Positions 55,212-64,000 of a DNA stretch of 64,000 nt are shown in pieces. The position numbers were made by a program, and so were the translations under genes. Origin of the DNA: Bidens hawaiensis (taxonomy: Eukaryota; Streptophyta; Magnoliopsida; Asterales; Asteraceae); contig JAIQDT010004235.1 of assembly GCA_021521415.1 (NCBI GenBank), positions 186,001 through 250,000 of the forward strand, written 5' to 3'. Positions within the stretch are counted from its first letter, which is position 1, and each line of letters starts with the position of its first letter. Below the pieces are notes generated by a model, which saw only the letters and a program-made list of their open reading frames with translations, was not told where the DNA came from and ran no database searches.

Positions 55212-56904
55212 TATAACAAACCACAAAATAAATTAAAGGAAAAAGTAAGGAAATGAAAGGAGAGAAAATTCCATCCCACAATGGTGGAGGAAGGAAGATG
55301 GGAAGCTTCCACCATGATATAAATAGGAGTGTAAGTTCTTGTCCCACATCGCTAGATTATAAAACTAGTGAGTTCTTTATAAGAAAGAAAATTCATATGT
55401 TAATGTTCTTATAAGACAAACCACACCCAGTGGTCCTAGCGGAGGGTGCGAAGCACCCGAACGCGCACGAGCACGGGCTCGGGCGAAGTGTGACGGGCGC
55501 AATGTGGCGCTTTGATGGCGCACTTTGCACTTAAGGGCCGCCTTAGTATTTTTGTGGAAAATTAAGATTTTTAATAATCCTTCCATCGCAATACGCGGCG
55601 GGTTTAGATTAGCGTCATCGCGTAGCGCGATGACGTGTAAGTTATCCAGAAACATTATGGCGTTGCGATACGTGATGATCTATCAAAGTAACACCATCGC
55701 GTATCGCGACGTGGAAGTTACACAAACGAGACACGCTGCATGCCACGTGGAGTGCCACGTAGCATGCCTAGAGCTGACTCGGCGAAGCTATAGATTCTTC
55801 GCGATACGCGATGACATTTGTTTATGTTCATTGCGTATCGCGATGGGTTTCAGAATTTCCGATAAATAGGGAGGAAACGGGACACATTCTTCTTCGTCCA
55901 AAACTTCTGTTTCTCTATGAATTTTCATACATATAAGTGGTATAATACCGAGTGTCGTAACGATATCTTATACGATCGAAAGAAACTTATATATACGAAT
56001 CCAAAAGCTCTTCCTATTAAGGTAAGACATTGTGCCATCGTGTAAAGTTTCTAATCTCGTGATTATCGTTATGATTATTGGTTTTATAATAATCTAGATA
56101 TACTACATTGTGTTTATCCTAGGTGCTTAATACCAAGAGGCGTTTTCTTTAATTGTAAACTTGCAAGGTGAGACATTCGATTTTTTGTACCACTCACACT
56201 TGCATCAGACAAATGTTTTTCCGACACTGTCGTGATGATTTCAAAACCTATAAAACTCATGGCAGATGGTCTAAATGTTTCCAAATATATTTTTAAAGTA
56301 TTTTAAATACATTACAGTGATTAAGTCTCTGTAGACTTACATGATGATTACTACTGGTATTGTGGGGTTTTGTATACAAGGCTTGCCTACTGGGCTACAC
56401 GTTACTTATTGGACAAATGTTAGCCAATAAGTATTATGACCACAGTCATAGATACGGTCGAGTGACAAGTACCTTTCGGTAATTTGTACGCAGGCAGGTG
56501 TAAAAACATCTTAATGCTGTAACTGTAAAACGTGTCATTTACAAATGAATGTACTCACCAGTATTTCTTGCTGATCAAATATTTTAAACATGTTTCAGGT
56601 GACTTGTTAGAGACAAAGGAATGATTCCTGCGGGCTTCCAGCTTAAATAAGTGGCTTGTCACCAGACTAAAGAAACGTGTTTTGTAAATTAGGGTTTATC
56701 CCTATACAGTTTATGTTTGTATCAAAATGGGTTTAAATTCCCAGTTTATAATAAAATAAACATGGTGTTTTTATAACTCTGATCATTTTTCCTAACTACG
56801 GTTCTGATGAAATATTCCGCTGCAAAATAATTTAATAAACACCGATACAACCAATCAATGTTCACGGCTTCCATCCCAGTGTATAGGGGTCGGGGTCTGT
56901 GACA
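55212..56904 (+). repeat. E4 5' LTR, 1693 bp, non-canonical TA start
   Basis: Begins tataacaaaccac rather than TG and ends ggggtctgtgaca before the primer site. Contains an array of tcgcgatacgcga-type palindromes and a TATA position mutated to gataaatagg (55861), where the 3' LTR has tataaatagg. By eye the two LTRs differ by a few percent, with a denser patch around 55960-56030. Confidence 0.85.
55584..55850 (+). repeat. Array of tcgcgatacgcga palindromes upstream of the TATA position
   Basis: Six near-copies of atcgcgtatcgcgat or its relatives in about 265 bp, ending 10 bp before the TATA position. Equivalent units occur in the E3 LTR (38810-38860) and the E4 3' LTR. Confidence 0.8.
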
Positions 56905-56911
56905 GCTGAAG

Positions 56912-56924
56912 TGGTATCAGAGCC
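56912..56924 (+). other. E4 primer binding site (initiator tRNA-Met)
   Basis: TGGTATCAGAGCC, seven bases after the LTR end. Confidence 0.93.
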
Positions 56925-57095
56925 ACTGGTTTAAGCAATATGGGTATTTTAATAATACCTAATTTTAAAATGAAGAGCTAGGAAATACATGGATTAACCT
57001 ATGTATTAACCATACAGATAAGATTCTAACCACACGTGAAAACAAATACTATTTTCTTTTGGAGTTCGTTGTTTTATTGTTTTTGGCTTAACAAC

Positions 57096-57842
57096 ATGAG
57101 TGAGCTAGTTGAAGCATTTGAAAATATATCCTTTAACACTACGGATATGAAAGAAGGACAAACTAGTGAACAACACTCTGAACCCATGGTCTTTCAAGCA
57201 CAACAACCTGTAGAAAAACCAAAGCCCAAAAGAAGAAGAAGGCTCAAAGACTGGCAAAGAGGGTTGAGAAAATATAAGAAAGGAAGAACCTCAGTTATAC
57301 AACCACCACCACAACCTGAACCACCAACTCAACCACAACCAATTGAACCACCACCAACTTTACCACCACCCCTTTCAATAATACCAATGCTGGAGCGACT
57401 AGGCAGATACCTAGATGAATGTGAAATCTTTCAACCAATATTCAACGATATAGGTGCTGCAAGCTCCAGCAACCTTAACATACCATCCCAGGACCCGAAT
57501 AATACACTCCTCCCTGATGATATTATCAACCAAGACCATCTGGAAGAATGGTGGACGAATGATTGGCAATATCAAACGATGACGACAAACCCATATGCAC
57601 TATTCCAAGCTGAAACCTCAAACTACTCCAACATGACACCAGAAATGACGGCTGAGCTCCGTCATTACGGGGAAGAATTAATAGATACTGGGAATAGACT
57701 GAGAAATATGGGGGGAGAACTTAACCTGGAAATACTACGACCGAGAACCATACATATAAACCATATATATAATATTTATATGTTCATTATCGTAATGTCT
57801 TTGATAAAAAAAAGTGTGTATGTATGTAGGAAAAGTGTGTAG
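57096..57842 (+). CDS. E4 extra ORF upstream of gag, intact, unknown function
   Basis: 248 codons from MSELVEAFENISFN. I took this ATG over the upstream one at 57036, whose extension is hydrophobic and uncharacteristic. Features: an acidic N-terminus, a strongly basic patch KPKPKRRRRLKDWQRGLRKY that could be a nuclear or nucleic-acid-binding signal, a Pro-rich segment (PPPQPEPPTQPQPIEPPP), a middle with EEWWTNDWQYQ, and a helical segment (ELRHYGEELIDTGNRLRNMG). The tail after NLEILRPRT is hydrophobic and may be read-through of non-coding sequence. No Gag, protease, polymerase or integrase motif. It lacks stops, although gag-pol of the same element has many. E3 has an ORF at the same site. Confidence 0.6.
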   Translation: MSELVEAFENISFNTTDMKEGQTSEQHSEPMVFQAQQPVEKPKPKRRRRLKDWQRGLRKYKKGRTSVIQPPPQPEPPTQPQPIEPPPTLPPPLSIIPMLERLGRYLDECEIFQPIFNDIGAASSSNLNIPSQDPNNTLLPDDIINQDHLEEWWTNDWQYQTMTTNPYALFQAETSNYSNMTPEMTAELRHYGEELIDTGNRLRNMGGELNLEILRPRTIHINHIYNIYMFIIVMSLIKKSVYVCRKSV

Positions 57843-58046
57843 TGAGGCATATATGTAAAGTGTGTAGATGTAAAATATAGTGTTGCATATATATATATAT
57901 ATATATAAAGAGTAAATGTCGCAAAGATCGACGATTTTGACATATTCTGTGCCTATGTGTTATTTTATGCTTATGTGTTATAAATATCTTGCTTACCTTA
58001 TTATTTGATTACAATATTAATAATTCCTTTCTTGTATGTAATTCAG
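57843..58046 (+). other. Spacer between extra ORF and gag
   Basis: AT-rich, with an (AT)n run near 57890-57908. No coding. Confidence 0.4.
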
Positions 58047-59140
58047 ATGTCGAACGAGCACAATCACGAAAACGAGCACAATCACAAAAATGAGCATAAT
58101 CACGAGAACGAGCATAATCATGAAATTCATAATCAAGAAAATCGTCTGAATACGAATGCTATTGAAAATATGATAGCTCTGAAAATCACTGAAGCAATTC
58201 CTTTAATTTCTGATGCTATTAAGCAACCCGTTTATGTAATTAGGCATAAGACCGAGAGTAATAAACGCAAGGCTAACACTGAGGCTAGTCATAGTGTGAA
58301 TAGAGGAAATACCAACCCATTACCCAAAAAGTCAAAAGTTCTTGGTTTTACTTACAAGGATTTCTTATCCTGTAAACCAACCGAATTCTTTGGAAATGAA
58401 GGACCTATTTCAGCACTACGCTAGTTAGAAAAGACAGAAGCTATAATAAGAATTAGTAAATGTACAGAAGAAGATAAAATAATATATGCTTCTAACCACT
58501 TCATTAATGAAGCAATGGAATGGTGGAATACAGTCCTCCAGTCAAAGGGAAGTCACATAGTCTATACTATGACCTGGGAAGAATTTAAAGAAATAGTAGA
58601 AAGGAAATTTTGTCCTCCTCATGAAAGAGAAAATATTGCTACTATGTTCTTAAACCACAAGATGGAAGGTGTGAAGTGTCGTGAGTATACGACAAAATTC
58701 TTCGAATATGCAAGAATGGTACCGGCTTTGGCTTCGCCAGAATCAGTACTAATTTCTAGTTATATTTGAGGATTAGTAAGTGAAATCCGCGATCTGGTAA
58801 AGTTAGCTAGACCTCAGACTATTGAAGAAACAGTTGAATGAGCTAATTCCATGACAGACGGATTAATCCGAAGTCCAGAAGAAAACAAAAAGAAAGATCT
58901 AGCCCAGAAGATTACCCAAGAATTTCAGAAGAAAGGAACAAGGAAATCTTATGCTCATCCTTTCTGTAAAATTTGTAGAAAGAGGCATAGGGAGATGCGC
59001 TTTCAAGAAAACTAAGTATTGAAATTATTGTAAAATGGCTGGACATACGGATGAAGAATGTAGAAGAAAAGAAAGTCGTGTTTGCTACAACTATGGAGAA
59101 CCTGGCCACATCCGTCTAAAAATGTCCAAAACTGATAAAG
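58047..59140 (+). pseudogene. E4 Gag, multiply interrupted
   Basis: ATG at 58047. The N-terminus consists of a repeated six-residue NEHNHE unit (about four copies), then a Lys/Asn-rich stretch. Stop at 58422 (Trp position), capsid (EAMEWWNTVLQSKGSH, FKEIVERKFCPPHERENI, MFLNHKMEGVKCREYTTKF), stop at 58767 (Trp position), another near 58838, and a frameshift near 58993. Knuckles follow: CKMAGHTDEEC and CYNYGEPGHIR, the latter with Tyr for Cys. Structural protein, non-functional. Confidence 0.82.
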
Positions 59141-59698
59141 GTGTCTGACAAAAAAGCAAAGAACACAGATGGAGCTAAGAAGAATGCACGAGCTTTTCAG
59201 CTTACTGAACAAGAAGCAACAAAGATTCCAGACGTCATTGCGGGTACTTTCCTTATCAATAACGTTTACGCTAAAGTATTGTTTGATTCCGGAGCAAATC
59301 AAAGTTTTATAAACACGAAGTTTTGCCAAGCCTTAAATCAACCATTAACCAAACTTAATCAAGTCTGCACGGTAGAAATGGCCGATGAAAATTCCATTCA
59401 TATTCATGAAGTACTTCAAGAAGAAAACATAAACTTATTAGGCTACAAGTTTAAAGCAAATTTACTCCCAATGAATTTGGCTGGATTCGATGTCATATTA
59501 GGAATGGATTGGTTAGCATCCAATCATGCTCGAATCCTATGTAATACAAATTCTATTGAAATCCGCACGCCAACGGGAAAAATCATTACCATTCAAGGAG
59601 ATAAAACGCTCAAGCCTAGAAAGTTTTTATCAGTAATGAAAGTGGCAAGCTATCTAAGAAAACAAGGCGTAACATATATGATTTTCTGTAATCATTAG
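59141..59698 (+). pseudogene. E4 aspartic protease region
   Basis: Open for 185 codons. KIPDVIAGTFLINN, then the catalytic VLFDSGANQSF, then FDVILGMDWLASNHARI. It would cleave Gag-Pol, but the frame is separated from gag by a shift and ends at a stop before the polymerase. Confidence 0.85.
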
Positions 59699-61075
59699 CG
59701 CCAAAGGAAAAGAGCTAAAAGAAATTCCGGTAGTATCGGAATATTCTGACGTCTTTCCAGAAGATTTATCTGGACAACGCCTGATCGTGAAGTTGAATTT
59801 AGAATACATATAATACTAGGAATATTGCCAGTTGCTAAAGCACCATATAGATTAGCGCCAACAGAGATGTTAGAACTAAAGAAACAATTAGATGAATTGT
59901 TAGAAAAAGGTTTCATACGACCTAGCTCATCACCCTAGGAATCACGAGTGTTGTTTTGTCAAAAAGAAAGATGGGTCAATGGGTATGTGTATCGATTATA
60001 AAGAATTGAATAAAGTCACAGTTAAGAATCAGTATCCCTTACCGAGAATTGATGATTTATTCGATCAACTCTGAGGAGCTCGATATTTCTCTAAAATTGA
60101 TTTACGCTCAGGATACCATCAATTAAAAGTACAAGAAGAAGATATTCCTAAAACAGCTTTTAGGACAAGATATGGTCATTACGAGTTTACACTCATGCCA
60201 TTTGGTTTAACTAATGCACCAGCTGCATTCATGGATATGATGAACCGAATATGTAAACCATATTTGGATAAATTTGTAATCGTTTTTATAGATGATATAC
60301 TTATTTATTCCAAAACTAGTGAAGATCATGTCAAACATCTTCATACACTTTTAACACTATTGAGGAAAGAGAAGCTTTACGCTAAATTCTCAAAGTGTGA
60401 GTTTTGGTTACAGGAAGTACAGTTTCTAGGACACTTTATTAACCATAAAGGTATTCACGTGGACCCTGCTAATATAGAAGCTATTACAAAATGGGAAATT
60501 CCTAAGACTCCTACAGAAATTAGAAGTTTCTTGGGATTAGCAGGATATTATAGACGCTTCATTCAAAATTTTTTCCGAATAGCAGTTTCGTTAACCAAGT
60601 TAACATGTAAGAATGTCAAGTTTGAATGGGGACCTAAACAAGAAGAAGCTTTTGTAACTTTAAAGCAAAAGTTAACAAATGCCCCGATACTCGCACTGCC
60701 CGAAGGAACTAAAAATTTCACAGTTTGTTGTGATGCTTCTAAAATAGGACTGGGATGTGTACTAATGCAACGTGAAAAAGTTATTGCTTACGCATCTAGA
60801 CAGTTAAAGAAGCATGAAGAGAATTACACAACACATGACTTAGAATTAGGAGCAATAATTTTTGCCCTAAAGATCTGAAGACACTATCTATATGGTAGTA
60901 AGTTTACTGTATTCACAGATCATAAGAGTTTAAAATATATTTTTGGGAAAAAGGAGCTTAACATGAGACAAAGACGCTGGATGGAAATTCTTAGCGACTA
61001 TGATTGTGAAATCCAATATCGTGAAGGCAAGACTAATATAGTAGGCGATGCATTAAGCAGAAAAGAGCACGAGAA
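59699..61075 (+). pseudogene. E4 reverse transcriptase and RNase H, interrupted
   Basis: Stops and frame changes from 59699 to 60194 (including TAG at 59936 for Trp and TGA near 60072), then an open stretch 60195-60878: [18 protein letters not shown], catalytic [41 protein letters not shown] and RNase H with [15 protein letters not shown] and [17 protein letters not shown] at 60876 replaces the Trp found in E3 (ALKIWRHY). RNase H continues to FTVFTDHKSL and ends with the GDALSRKEH segment near 61070. Confidence 0.85.
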
Positions 61076-62204
61076 ACCTAAAAGAATGCGAGCTTTAAGG
61101 TTAGAAATTCAAATCAATTTAATTGATGAAGTAAAGAATGCTCGAAAACAAGCAATAGAAGAAAATAATATTGCTAATGAGAAAAGAAATGATACCATTG
61201 ATCTACTTGTCAAAGGAAATGATGAAATTCTCCGAATGGGGAATAGGATCTGGATACCAATCATAGGAGGATTAAGAGAAAAGATTCTCGAAGAATCCCA
61301 TAAATCCAAATACACAATGTATCCTGGAAGAGATAAAATGTATCAAGATTTGAAGAAAATCTATTGGTGGTTAGGAATGAAAAAGGACATAACTAGTTAT
61401 GTTTCAAAATGTTTAACTTGTTCACAAGTTAAAACAGAACATCAAAAGCCATCAGGATTACTTCAACAATTAGAAATGCCAGAATGGAAGTGGGAATTAC
61501 TAACAATAGATTTCGTTAGCAAATTACCTACCACAAGAAGAGGTAATGACACAATCTGGGTAATTGTGGATAGATTAACAAAATCAGCTCATTTTATACC
61601 AATGAAGGAAACTTTCAAAATGGAACAATTAGCTAAGCTATATGTAGACAAATTTGTCTCATTACATGGAGTTCCATTATCCATTGTATATCGGGATAGC
61701 CGTTTTACTTCTCATTTTTGAAAAAGTTTCCAAGTAGCTATGGGAACAAAATTATACTTGAGTACAGCATACCATCCACAGACTGATGGTCAAAGTGAAA
61801 GGACCATACAAACATTGGAAGACATCCTAAGAGCATGTGTAATAGATTTTTGTGGAAATTGGGATGACCATTTACCACTAATAGAATTCTCCTATAATAA
61901 CAGTTATCATACAAGTATTAATGCTGCCCCATTTGAAGCCCTTTATGGACGAAGGTGTAGAACTCTAGTATGTTGGGCAGAAATAGGAGGAAAACAATTA
62001 TCAAGTCCTGAAATCATTCAAGAAAGTACTAAATAGATAAATCAAGTTAAGGAGAGATTAAAGACCGCACGAGATCGTCAGAAAAGTTATGCAGATCATC
62101 GACGCAAACCATTGGAATTTCAAGTTGGATACAGGGTGCTACTAAAAGTATCTCCATGAAAAGGAGTAATCCGATTCGGAAAGAGAGGAAAGTTAAGTCC
62201 ATGA
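61076..62204 (+). pseudogene. E4 integrase core, interrupted
   Basis: HHCC finger (SHKSKYTMYPG, YVSKCLTCSQVKTEH; the second His of the finger reads Tyr), first Asp in LTIDFVSKLP, second in YRDSRFTSHF, TGA at 61719 in place of the E3 Trp, then Glu in [15 protein letters not shown] lies at 62034 and TGA codons at 62157 (Trp position) and 62202. Otherwise collinear with E3 through [16 protein letters not shown] residues. Confidence 0.83.
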
Positions 62205-62584
62205 TTTGTTGGACCATTTCAAATTATCAAACGAATTGGACCAGTAGCCTATCAGCTAGAATTACTAGAGGAAATGTCAGGTATACATGATGTATTTCAT
62301 GTAAGTAACTTAAGGAAATGTTTAGCTGATAAATCACTAAAAGTAAACTTCAAGATATAAAGGTAAATGAAAAGTTGAAATTCATTGAGAAACCTCTGCA
62401 AATTGAAGATAGAAAGATCAAGAATCTCAAGCATAAAAGAATAGTTCTGGTCAAAGTGAAGTGGGATTCAAAACGTGGGCCAGAATATACTTGGGAATTG
62501 GAATCAGAAATGAAATGGAAGTACTCACACTTATTCCAAGTAAATCTCGAGGACGAGATTCAAAATAAGGAGGGGAGACTATAA
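62205..62584 (+). pseudogene. E4 chromodomain-like C-terminus
   Basis: After GPVAYQLELLEEMSGIHD and VFHVSNLRKCLADKSL a one-base shift near 62345 changes frame; the last part reads LVKVKWDSKRGPEYTWELES and EMKWKYSHLF, the chromovirus tail that in related elements targets chromatin. The frame closes with GRL just inside the polypurine tract. Confidence 0.8.
62564..62578 (+). other. E4 polypurine tract
   Basis: aataaggaggggaga directly before the 3' LTR, after the ggacgagattc motif also seen in E3. Confidence 0.87.
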
Positions 62585-64000
62585 ACAACCACAAAATAAA
62601 TTAAAGGAAAAAGTAAGGAAATGAAAGGAGAGAAATTCCATCCCACATTGTTGGAGGAAAGAAAATGGGAAGCTTCCACCATGATATAAATAGGAGTGTA
62701 AGTTCTTGTCCCACATCGCTAGATTATAAAAATAGTGAGTTCTTTATAAGAAAGAAAACGCATATGTTAATGTTTTTATAAGACAAACCACACCCAGTGG
62801 TCTTAGCGGAGGGTGCGAAGCACCCGAACGCGCACGAGCACGGGTTCGAGCTCAGGCGAAGTGTGACGGGCGCAATGTGGTGCTTTGATGGCGCACTTCG
62901 CTCACATCGCCGGGAGCCGCTTAAGGGCCGCATTAGTATTTTTGTGGAAAATTAAGATTTTTAATAATCCTTCCGTCGTGATATGCGACGGGTTTAGATT
63001 AGCCTCATCGCGTAGCGCGATGACGTGTAAGTTATCCAGAAACATTGCGGCGTAGCGATACCCGATGATCTATCAAAGTAACGCCATCGCGTATCTCGAC
63101 GCGGAAGTTACGCATACGAGACACGCCGCATGCCGCGTGGCGTGCCACATAGCATGCCTAGGGCTGACTCGGCGAAGCTATAGATTCTTCGCGATACGCA
63201 ATGACTTTTGTGTATGTCCATCGCGTATCGCGATGGGCTTCAGAATTTTCTATAAATAGGGAGGAAACGAGACACATTCTTCTTCGTCCAAAACTTCTGT
63301 TTCTCTCTGAATTTTCATACATATAAGTGGTATAATACTGAGTGTCGTAATGATATCCATCCAATCGAAAGAAACTTATATATACGAATCCAAAGGATCT
63401 GCCTATTAAGGTAAAACATTGTGCCATCGTGTAAAGTTTCTAATCTCGTGATTATCGTTATGATTATTGGTTTTATACTAATCTAGATATACTACATTGT
63501 GTTTATCCTAGGTGCTTAATACCAAGAGGCGTTTTCTTTAATTGTAAATTTGCAAGGTGAGACATTCGATTTTTTGTACCACTCACACTTGCGTCCGACA
63601 AATGTTTTTCCGACACTGTCGTGATGATTTCAAAACCTATAAAACTCATGGCAGATGGTCTAAATGTTTCCAAATATATTTTTAAAGTATTTTAAATACA
63701 TTACAGTGATTAAGTCTCTGTAGACTTACGGGATGATTACTACTGGTATTGTGGGGTTTTGTATACAAGGCTTGCCTACAGGGCTATTACACGTTACTTA
63801 TTGGACAAGTGTTAGCCAATAAGTAATATGACCACAGTCATAGATATGGTCGAGTGACAAGTACCTTTCGGTAATTTGTAAGCAGGCAGGTGTAAAAACA
63901 TCTTAATGTTGTAACTGTAAAATGTGTCATTTACAAATGAGTGTATTCACCAGTATTTATTGCTGATAAAATATTTTAAATATGTTTCAGGTGACTTGTT
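62580..64000 (+). repeat. E4 3' LTR, truncated by window end
   Basis: 1421 bp of about 1693. Starts tataaacaaccac. Keeps a good TATA box (tataaatagg at 63251). Has lost the CACGTG present in the 5' copy (55745 region; here ccgcgtgg) and has an extra ~15 bp near 62900. Confidence 0.88.

Larger units (their letters stand above)
55212..64000 (+). mobile_element. E4: chromodomain Ty3/gypsy element, 3' LTR cut by window
   Basis: 5' LTR (55212-56904), initiator-Met primer site, extra ORF (57096-57842), gag, protease, reverse transcriptase/RNase H, integrase, chromodomain-like tail, polypurine tract and 3' LTR from 62580. Closely resembles E3 in pol. At least ten stops in gag-pol. The flank gctat (55207-55211) is the candidate target duplication; the other side is outside. 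Confidence 0.9.

Noticed and set aside
55377..55869. Open frames in the E4 5' LTR
   Set aside because: Located in the palindrome array upstream of the TATA position; repeated in the 3' LTR with breaks.

Overview
This window reads as intergenic nuclear DNA of a large plant genome. Plant-type Ty3/gypsy retrotransposons, solo LTRs and small DNA transposons fill most of it. One split host gene is recognisable, a monofunctional aspartate kinase with at least 12 exons and plant GT-AG introns (one GC-AG). The element types (Athila, Tat and chromodomain/Tekay-like gypsy) and the style of their proteins suggest a eudicot, plausibly of the daisy family, but the family assignment is inference. No bacterial-type operon, tRNA gene, complete rRNA gene or CRISPR array was seen.

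Layout, left to right. 1-4480: 5' half of a Tekay-like chromovirus on the minus strand (E1). It is inserted into the integrase of an Athila element on the same strand (E2, 4481-11672). 11673-16860: a gag-only element on the minus strand (E5) whose LTR carries a 386-bp triplication. 16861-23742: a second gag-only element of the same family on the plus strand (E6). Its 3' LTR is split by a solo LTR of the E1 family (20676-22782, perfect 5-bp target duplication ATAAA). 23743-26764: decayed intergenic DNA with a hAT-like MITE. 26765-39120: a nearly complete chromovirus on the minus strand (E3) with both LTRs, broken by a solo LTR (30214-31271) and a TIR element (34442-35700). Its left LTR has also swallowed a mosaic of plastid rrn16, rps12 and psbB pieces. 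39121-45082: intergenic DNA with a Tat-type solo LTR and a Helitron-like end. 45083-48563: the aspartate kinase gene, with a hAT MITE in intron 3. 48564-52185: intergenic DNA with a palindrome-rich transposon. 52186-54200: LTR and gag of a Tat-type element. 54520-55208: remnant of an OTU-domain protein. 55212-64000: another chromovirus on the plus strand (E4), whose 3' LTR runs off the window.

Function. Only the aspartate kinase looks like a working host gene, and even there no plastid transit peptide is attached to the first recognisable exon. All retroelement gag-pol frames carry stops, frameshifts or lost key residues. The nesting gives a relative history: E1 is younger than E2, the three solo LTRs with target duplications are younger than their hosts, and the plastid mosaic entered E3 after its retrotransposition because only one LTR has it. 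The most interesting signals are the plastid mosaic, the additional open frames between primer site and gag in E3 and E4, position-matched but unrelated minisatellites in sister LTRs, a motif shared by LTRs of several families, and the tryptophan-to-stop decay pattern in E4.
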